This document shows positions 52,143-64,000 of a stretch of DNA of 64,000 bases, piece after piece; position 1 is the first letter of the stretch; the number at the start of each line of letters is the position of its first letter. This DNA is from Alligator mississippiensis. Lineage: Eukaryota; Chordata; Crocodylia; Alligatoridae. Under the pieces are notes generated by a model, which was given only the letters and a program-made list of their open reading frames with translations, did no database searches and was not told the origin of the DNA. The stretch lies in NCBI RefSeq assembly GCF_030867095.1, contig NC_081824.1:120722162-120786161 (forward strand), read 5' to 3'. The position numbers and the translations under genes are program-made.

Positions 52143-53512
52143 TACTGCAGTGTTGAGTTAGATACATATGTGATTTTTTATTGACTGTGTGGACACATTA
52201 TCCAGGGAAGACTTTTGCCAAGAGCTAAAGCTGGTGTATTTATTAGGAGATAATTAGAAGAGGATGGGGAGCAGAGAGAGAAAAAAGCTAGCTCTTCTGC
52301 TACCATTTTGTGTCCAAAGACATTTTGTTTTCAATTGGTTATAGCTTTTCCAAACTTAAACTAACTGGGCTGAATTTTTTCATACTGGCAATTGCTTCAG
52401 ACCACCTTTTTGAGGTATCTTCAGCTAAAAGCAGTTCAGCTATTTCTGATTACAAAGTTAGGGAAAGATGCAGTGTTTTGTTCATGTTAATGAGCAAAGT
52501 CTTATAAACTCTTTCACTTACACGATCTACCAGCTCCGTGCACTGGAGCAGGTGCTAGAGATTTGGAGTATGGAAGGGAGTCATGCTAGCATAATCAATT
52601 GGGCTTCTCTATCCTTATGAAAATTCATCAAAATCTGGCTAAATCATGAGATTTTGAAAGACCTGTTTTCACAGGCCAAGTAGAGACTTTTTAAGAAGAC
52701 CAAGGTGAGGAAAGCTGGCAGTGCTGATGGCAAAAAAAATTGTAAGCAAGGGACTGATACCTGTTGAAAAGTTTTGTTACTATGAGATGTGGAAGGGAGT
52801 GTTTGCTGGAGGAAACTGATGGGATAAAAAAACCTATGCATGTCATTGATAGGCTCCACGATGTCTGGAGATCCAGCATCATCAGTGTGAGAAGAAAGGT
52901 GATACAAAAGATGCTTAGAAATGTTTCATCATCAGTGCTTTCAAAATATCATAAACATACATTTACGCCTCAAATAATAAAGTAAGGAAGACTGTGGGTG
53001 CAGAAGCAATGTCTGGATTGCTGTGCCAATGTTGAATAACGTGATTTTGCCATTTGTCCAGAATGGAGGATGCAAGGATTGAGAAGCATTGTACTGAATA
53101 CCACCACAGGGAAATATAAAGAGAAGAGGCCTGTAACTAATGAGAAAGATGGATATCTGTGGAACAGCAGAAAACAAAGGCTGTCATGGAAGGAAGTGTG
53201 TTGGCAGGATAGGACAGAAATTACTGAGGCTGCCTGTCTACCTACCAGTCTGGGTAGCAAATGAAAGAAGCATTTCATAACTAAATTTGCTGGGAATCTG
53301 ATCTGCACTGAGCATGCTTCATCCCTTAAGATTTCCTGCATGCTACCAGATTCTACACGTGCCATTTCTAAAGTGGCTGTGCATGCTCCTTTTTGAAATT
53401 GCAGGGTATAAGCCATCTGGTGCAAGCCATTGTCATGGTAGGTCCTGGAGCCAAGAGAAGGAAGATTCTCTCTCCTGTTCTAAGTGTTGTGCCGTTGGCT
53501 CACAGGCAACAT
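52143..53512. other. Intergenic DNA, nothing recognised
   Basis: A minus-strand frame of 151 codons at 53,425-52,970 has no recognisable domain and is judged fortuitous. Confidence 0.5.
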
Positions 53513-53838
53513 AGAGTCATAGATTGTAAGGCTGGAAGGGACCTTGGAAGATTATTGGAGCCAGCCTCCTGCACCAAGCAAGAAAGACCACTGGGGCCAG
53601 TTAACCCCAGCAAGGTGACTGCCCAGTCTCCTCTTGAAGATTTCTAAGGTAGGCGATTGCACCACCTCTGGAGGGAGCTTATTCCACAGTCTGGACACCC
53701 TAGTTGTGAAGCAGTTTTTCCTAATGTTGAGCCTGAAGCGGTCTTCCAGGAGTTAGCGACCATTACTCCTAGTTTTCCCCAAGGGTGCCCTGGTGAACAG
53801 TTGTTCACTGAGCCTCTTAATGTATGCCTCTGATGTAC
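53513..53838 (-). mobile_element. CR1 LINE 3' end
   Basis: It reads CATAGATTGTAAGGCTGGAA, then GGGACCTTGGAAGATTATTG, the reverse of the CR1 tail. It continues through the reverse of the WNxLP / LFTRAPLGKTRSNGR region near 53,700-53,790. About 325 bp, 5' truncated. Confidence 0.88.
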
Positions 53839-55953
53839 AACATGGAGGAAGAGCAAGAGTAGGAGAGGAGACTGCTTGACTAAAATGCAGAGAGGTAAAT
53901 AATGGCAGATGGAAGCTGGTGAAAGATGCAGGGATGGATGACAATTGTTGGGTATAATTCCTACAAGTGTAGGAATTCAAGGAGGGAATAGCATACGGGG
54001 AGGGAGTTAAGTGCAGAAATTGAGGGTTATGATTATATACAATGTTTTCCACAGGAAGCCCTACATTATTTGGGAATGGACTGTGCTCTGGGCATGAATT
54101 ATGGGCGTGTGGTGAAGGCAGCTACTAGTTGTAAGATCCTTGTTTCATTTCTTGCAGAAATTGGAAGTTGTGGCAACTGAGACATTGCTACACTGATCAT
54201 GTAATTAAAGATGGTATTATAATGTGTACACACAAGGTATGTCGTGCCCAGGCAACACTTATTCTGTCATTCCCTATTTTAGGGGTGCTTAATTTATTTC
54301 AACTATTCTTTGGATGTTTGTAAGGATGTCAGACATAACAGTGCTAAGGATATTATCTTAGTTGAAGAGAAAAGATGGTTTCATAAATGTGAGTATTGAA
54401 ATGACAAAAAAAAAGCCAAGGAGATGAGTAAAGGAAAAAAAAGGTTTAATAGATATATAAATTATGTTAATTAAAAAAAAATCACCCTAACAACAAGCAA
54501 AGCTATATGGGCTTCTATAGACACAAAACACTAGAACCCATAGAGAGTAAATCAAATGATTATAGATGTTCAGCTTCTGAAAGGATTTATTTAGGCTAAA
54601 ATTATCAATACTAGGCACTTAAATGGGATGATTTTCAGAAAAGATGACCATTTATGTAGGAGCCTGAATATGAATGTAGGTGTCCTACTTAGGCCTCAAA
54701 GTTTGAAAATTTCAGCCAGGATAGATAGGGCTAATATCCAAACAAACAACTGTTACAAATCATGCTAGGAACACTGACACCAGTTACCTTTCCCAAAAGA
54801 TTGTACCAAACAGTGCAAACAGAAAAAGTTATATTAAGTCAACCAGGGTGAAGATCTCATTGGGAATGAGCAAAGAAGGTAAAAAGTGTTTTGGGTGAAC
54901 TGCAACAGAATTCCCTTACCCAAATGGCAGTGTTTCAGCCGTACAAATGACATTCTTGGCACTTAAACAAAGTTTGCAATTTTTGCCTATGTAAATACCC
55001 AACAGCTACTGACCATATTGTAGTAGGCTATGCACTGGCTGAGTGAATATGTATCTCCATATCTGCATATGCTGGTATGCATAATTTATAAAATTCCATC
55101 TTGCAAAAACTGACAACTAGCTGGTGCAAGATACAGGAGGAGCAGAAGGGTCTTCCACCCCATGAGCTGAGTGCTTAACATCCTTGGCTAGGGTGTGGAA
55201 GCCTTAGGTTCTAGGGTCCCTTCTTCACTCCGAGTGGTTTTGAGCCTGTATTTGTTCAACTTCTAGCACAGTGCTCAAACCACAGGTTAGGCATGGAAAG
55301 GCAATAAAAGGCCCTTTTTAGCCTTTCTTTTGAAGTTGGCTCCCTGAGCGTTCAAGAGACAAAGAACGTGTAGGGTCAGGCAAGCTGTGTAGTATGTCTC
55401 AGTTACGTGACTGTTGCCCTGGATAAAAGACTTCTAGCTCAGACCCTTGCTCCTACTGGGAGCAAGGGTCCAGCTTAGTTGATGAATGTTAAATACAAGG
55501 GGCAGTAGCTCAGCTCCAAAAGGAGGGGCTGCAGGCATGACTGGATAGGTAGTGTTATGGCACTATGCTGACAATTCAGACGTTTACACATCTGGTTGAG
55601 GGTCCCCTGATTGCTGGGGGGTGCCCTATCTACTCAACTATTGGGGCTGAAAGATGGGAAGGGCCCTCCTTTTCCTTGTTCTTTCAATACGTACGCTCAG
55701 GTATGTGTGTACATTCCTAGCCAGCATATAGCCTACTACACATGCTCAGAAGCCATGCGGACAATTATGTATCCACACAGAATGTGTAATAAAATTGCAA
55801 GCAGTACAAAAATGCCTCTTAAGCATTTGGAAACTGCCAGTTGGGTGGATGAAGGGTAAAGATTCTGTTCTTTGTGATCAGTCTCCCACTGATGACACTT
55901 TCTCTTATTTCATCTACATTTCAACTTCAGTTTGAATGTGTAATATTCTAGCA
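53839..55953. other. Intergenic DNA, nothing recognised
   Basis: No supported feature. Old repeat wording is suspected in places but not assignable. Confidence 0.45.
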
Positions 55954-56135
55954 TAGTGGTTCTCGTACTTTAAGAACCAATGGAACACTGTCAGCCCTCA
56001 AAATTTGTCATAGATGACCATGTACCTTTATCATGAGAATTATAATAAAAAAAGGCAGAGAAACAGCGTGACCACTTATTATGGCCTAATGAAACACCAA
56101 TGGTTTATGTTCCACAGTTTGATAAAGACTGCTTT
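55954..56135. mobile_element. hAT-type MITE, degraded
   Basis: The left end TAGTGGTTCTCGTACTTTAA and the inverted right part TTCCACAGTTTGATAAAGAC resemble hAT/Charlie termini (CAGTGGTTCTCAAACT...GTTTGAGAACCACTG). The target duplication is unclear. Confidence 0.5.
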
Positions 56136-56372
56136 ACAGCAGTTTAGGGATTACCAAGGTTTGCATGTAAAAGTGGATTTGCTTGGATAGAAAATTTCCT
56201 TGTCTAGCTTCTGGACATCTGTTCTCACACAGTCTATATCTTTATAACGTTGACCTATTCAGGTCAGAATGGTATCTTGTGGACCCATACTGATTATAGA
56301 AAACACATGGTAGAGATGAGAGAGGTCTTGAAACTGCCTGATGTATTAAAAAAAACAAACCCAACTCAGACT

Positions 56373-56411
56373 GTGCTGACATCTAGAATGTTTTAATGTT
56401 CTTTTATTGCT
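56373..56411 (-). repeat. Arm A of a perfect 39-bp inverted repeat
   Basis: This sequence is the exact reverse complement of 58292-58330. Flanking similarity beyond the 39 bp is patchy, so both are probably copies of one interspersed repeat inserted in opposite directions. It contains the minus-strand AATAAA at 56408-56403. Confidence 0.85.
56403..56408 (-). terminator. Candidate TXLNB poly(A) signal AATAAA
   Basis: The first AATAAA on the minus strand after the TXLNB stop, about 1.04 kb downstream. Beyond it the minus strand reads GGGTTTGTTTTTTTT, a fitting GU/U-rich downstream element at about 56,365-56,350. Confidence 0.5.
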
Positions 56412-57444
56412 TGAGATGTCTGTGTGGACGTGCAGGTGTGCAGGGGTGCACCTACAACCTTCCTCCTCTCCTGCTTACAACAGCATGTTCCCACATTACT
56501 CATACCCAGAAGGAGCAAGGACAGGTAGCATTCTGGGCAGCAGGATTCCAGGAAAGGGGTGAGATAGAAGCTATAGGATTACATTTCTGTCTGCACCCAC
56601 TTGTGTAGCAGGACTGGAGCACAGGAGGGAATCTGCTTCATTCTCATGGAGGAAGCAGTCTATGCAACATTGTCTCTACTCTGCCTCCCATTCAAGGGCT
56701 GTTACTTAAAAGCCAGCATCTGGCCTTCAGGATTAAACCACTAATTATGTGAGGAATCTAGCAAAGGAATTTTTTTTCCTTTCAGCTGATTCTGTTGAAA
56801 GCAGTGACATAACCACAGCACTAAACAGAGGTGAGGGTCAATGTTCAGTGCTGTGAGTGTTTATACTATACACAGTTGCCAATGACAGTGAAATCTTGCA
56901 ACAAATGAGCCTGTTGTTATTATCTGTCCTGGATTTGACTAAGCTCATTGAGGCTTTCACAGCATTTTGCTATGATTACAAAGTCTCATCTTTTTTCTTA
57001 AAATCACCTGGTGCCTAAAGAGGCATCTATTATGTCATACCAAACCAAATTGACACAGTTGATTATAGTTTTAAAAAATGTGCATCTGTATTGCAATAAC
57101 TCTTAAAACACAAAGCCTCAGTGGTTTCAAGTGATTTTTGCCAAGTGCAGTGACTCATAATGCCTGGAAAGAAGATCTTGCAATTTTTTGTTTTATAATT
57201 TACTATAATTAAGAAAATATGATTGGAGTACAAGGAACAGCAAAACTGAAGACCTATTGTTACAGTACAATGGTGGCAAAGAAGAAAATTGCATTATATG
57301 CTCCTACAAACAGCACAGTATCCTACAAATACATTTCAGCATGTTTTCAAGCCCTATTTTTTGCTGTTTTGTTTTTAAAATCAATCTGGGGAGAGTAAGA
57401 GGAACTGTGATTGGTAGAAAATGAGCCTGAACACTGCATTGTAT
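56412..57444 (-). other. Likely TXLNB 3' UTR
   Basis: The interval runs from the TXLNB stop to the candidate poly(A) signal. It holds no better signal and no recognised repeat. Confidence 0.45.
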
Positions 57445-61635
<4,191 letters not shown>

Positions 61636-62454
61636 CTACAGATCCAGGAGCAAAGAAAGGAAAAGAAAGAAAAACCAGATCAGCTTTACAATCCCCATGA
61701 GGGCAAACTGATTTTATTCGATTGGCTCTTATTTAATTAAATGTGAGAGGCATAACTCTAACTAAATGATAAGATATTTTAGCGGCTGCAGACCAGCTTC
61801 TGTTTGGAGATCTGAAAACACTACAAAAACTTGAGTGAATTTAGCCTTTTTATACACTTATGAGGTCAAGAAGTATTATCATTTCTCTATTACAGAGGAG
61901 TAAACTCAGAGAGAGAGCAGAAATATTTTGGCTAATATTTTCAAAAGTAGCTGGAAACTATTGTTGCTGAAAATCAGGCTCAGCTGGTTTTATGTGCCCC
62001 TCCCCCCCCCCAAAAAGAGGAGAAAGCCCCAATAAGTGGTGACTGCTGAAAATGTTTGCATATGTGATGTCCTTAAGTTCTCTCAAGCAGACAGCAGTGA
62101 AACCTAGAAAAGAACCCAGGGACTCTTGTTTTAACTACAAGACCTGAATATAACACCTGCATAAAACTATCATATTTTCCCATGTTTCTAGAGAAATGAA
62201 CAGACCAGGTGCAGAGGGAGGCTACCAGGAGAGCATAGGAAAGGAGGGTCTATTTTTTGAGAAGAAACTAAAAGAGGTTAGTTTGGCAGAACTAACAAGA
62301 GGCCTGGCAAGATGTAGGCTGATCTACAATATGATTGTTGCTGAAGATAAATATGTAAATGAGGGTAAACACAAGAGAGAGACAAGATTTAAGTTGAAGG
62401 GCAATGTGAAATCTGATGGGTCATTCTAAATGTTAATTAGATGCTTAACAATAC
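61636..62454 (-). other. TXLNB intron, nothing recognised
   Basis: No further taxilin exon is visible from here to the window end, so the next upstream exon lies past 64,000. Short frames have no recognisable content. Confidence 0.6.
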
Positions 62455-62672
62455 TACTGTTAGTTACTGGGTCAGGAGCCAGGACACCTGGCTTCAAATC
62501 CCAGTGCTACTGCTTTCTTGTGAAAGTCACTGCACTTCTTTGTGCCCCCTTCCCCCTTCTTTCCCTCCCACCTTTTGTGCTTCATTATAGTATAATTCTT
62601 TCAGAGTAAAATATGCCTGTCCAATGACAAGCCCTGATCTTGGCTGGGGTCTCTGGATCACACTAATAATAA
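62455..62672 (+). mobile_element. MIR-like SINE with a distinct 3' tail
   Basis: The head reads ACTGGGTCAGGAGCCAGGAC, then ACCTGGCTTCAAATCCCAGT, then AAGTCACTGCACTTC, matching MIR/CORE-SINE wording (GGAGTCAGAAGACCTGGGTT and CAAGTCACTTAACCTC). The 3' part (CCCTGATCTTGGCTGGGGTC and AATAATAATAATAC) is not MIR but the same tail as at 25,143 and 63,766. Either one composite SINE or two adjacent fragments. Confidence 0.5.
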
Positions 62673-63765
62673 TAATACATATAATCTAAATTTAATAAAC
62701 AAATTAATGTATTTTATAGTGTCTGGATTAGGAACCATCCCTTGTTATGACCATGAATCATGTTATCATAGGGAGATAAAGAGCACTTAGCTTCACTTTC
62801 ATGGTTTGGCAAGGCATGTCCATACCCTCTGTATGCTGTTCTTGGAAGCCACAACATGAAGGAAGTCCTGCCCGATTGCTTCCACTCTGCATGTGCCAAC
62901 TCCCCAAATGAGGCAGTGGGTGTGTCATTGGCATGAGCTCAAGGCCACTCTAAGGCAGCTATGTTGCTTCATTTCTGGGAGTTAGTGTGTATTGAGTGGG
63001 AGTGAATGGCCAAGAGGTGCTTTGTGCTGGTGCTCCTGTGTGTGGCATGGAGGTGGTGTAGACGTGCTCTTAAATTCCTTGTGTGGGTGAAGACCCTGGG
63101 TAAAAAGAGACAGCTGCTGCTGCTTCAAGTATAAATGTATAGATGTAGTGCTATAGGAATTAGAACCCTCCCACCATTCTGTTAATTATGTGCTTGAATG
63201 AGCAGAAGGTAGTGCTTTAAATGAATACGTCCTCAGAAAGATGGTGGCTCCATTTGCAAAGCTTGGGTGTGGAGTTACAGTGAGGACTCTCATGAAGTCA
63301 CCACATGTTTTACATTCAGTTCAATTTGTTATCTTTAATGTAGGGTCTTATTCAGACAAAATGAAAGGCCTATATTAGCTTTTATCTTATGCTTTCTTTC
63401 AAAATATAAAGCACAAAGTGATAAGCAGTACACTTGGAGAGCATGTGCATTATATTGAATCAGATCATCACACAATAGGTGTGTGTTTTGAGTTAATACC
63501 AAGTACTTTTAACTATGATGAGCATTTGAGTTCTCCAGCATAAGGTGCGCACTACTTTTTAAGTGCTTGATTAGTTGTGGTGCTAATGTTACTGCTTAGT
63601 TCAGTGGAAGCTTAGCTGCTCCTTGGAAATGGAGCAGAATATAACTCTGGTATTACACTGGGCAAAAGCGATGCCTCCCATACTGACAAATATCGTCTCC
63701 TCATTCCATAGGCTTCCCAGTCTGTCTATATCCATACGCTGTCTCTAACTTGCTTAGGTTATCTG
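62673..63765 (-). other. TXLNB intron, nothing recognised
   Basis: No supported feature. Confidence 0.5.
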
Positions 63766-63880
63766 AGGCAGGAACTGAGTTATTTGTTCTGTGTTTTAAC
63801 AGCACCAAGTACAATAAGAACTGGTCCAAGACTGGGACTTCTCAGAGCTATGGTGATGTAAGTAATAAATAACAAATAAG
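63766..63880 (+). repeat. Old interspersed repeat tail
   Basis: It reads GAGGCAGGAACTGAGTTATT, TGTTCTGTGTTTTAACAGCA, CCAAGTACAATAAGAACTGG, then AATAAATAACAAATAA. Same tail family as 25,143 and 62,620; common wording in turtle and crocodilian DNA as I remember it. Confidence 0.55.
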
Positions 63881-63910
63881 AATTACTGAAATATTCTAAA
63901 GTAATTTAAT

Positions 63911-64000
63911 AGATTTCATAGACATTAGGGCTGGAAGGGACCTTGGAAGATCATCGAGTCCAGCCCCCTGCCCGAAGGGCAGGAAGTCAGCTGGGGTCAT
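63911..64000 (-). mobile_element. CR1 LINE 3' end, cut by the window edge
   Basis: It reads TTTCATAGACATTAGGGCTG, GAAGGGACCTTGGAAGATCA, TCGAGTCCAGCCCCCTGCCC and continues past 64,000. The wording is close to the copy at 49,868-50,277 in the opposite orientation, so both may belong to a younger CR1 subfamily. Confidence 0.88.

Noticed and set aside
52970-53425. A 151-codon minus-strand frame in intergenic DNA
   Set aside because: Composition is Phe/Leu/Ser-rich with no motif; adjoining CR1 sequence and lack of any start context argue for chance.
62196-62429. A 77-codon plus-strand frame rich in Lys/Glu/Arg
   Set aside because: It loosely recalls LINE tail or nuclear protein text, but no conserved motif could be named and the strand is opposite to TXLNB.

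Overview
This is vertebrate nuclear DNA from an amniote, most likely a crocodilian and less likely a turtle. The evidence is the gene pair HECA and TXLNB in the same convergent neighbourhood as in other amniotes, many short 3' ends of CR1 LINEs, many hAT-type MITEs, MIR-like SINE remnants, and a foldback repeat whose ends read GTTGTAGCCGTGTTGGTCTA. The species cannot be fixed from the sequence alone.

Layout: 1-6,050 is upstream intergenic DNA ending in a TG/GTGC-rich minisatellite. A CpG island at about 6,060-6,860 holds the HECA promoter, a six-codon upstream ORF and exon 1. HECA runs on the plus strand with four coding exons (6353-6653, 25355-26395, 29160-29314, 34259-34423). All introns are GT-AG and the phases join to a 553-residue protein. 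Its 3' UTR probably ends just after AATAAA at 36,135. About 20 kb of intergenic DNA follows, made largely of MITEs, CR1 ends and unassigned sequence. TXLNB (taxilin beta) lies on the minus strand; its last three coding exons (61635-61543, 59279-59184, 57999-57445) are in the window and the rest of the gene is beyond the right edge. The two genes converge and show no sign of working together; this is conserved synteny.

I see no gene cluster or undescribed multi-gene system. The more interesting content is in the repeats. One foldback retroposon family has 12-14 bp target-site duplications, one truncated end, and a hammerhead-ribozyme-like core whose stem varies in a compensatory way between copies. 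Two hAT elements of 1.0 and 1.3 kb with clear 8-bp target-site duplications carry GC-rich inverted interiors. A tRNA-Gly-derived SINE lies in HECA intron 1. A perfect 39-bp inverted repeat links the likely TXLNB poly(A) region to its last intron, and one arm supplies the AATAAA. All repeat calls rest on termini, duplications and remembered family features, not on a database search.
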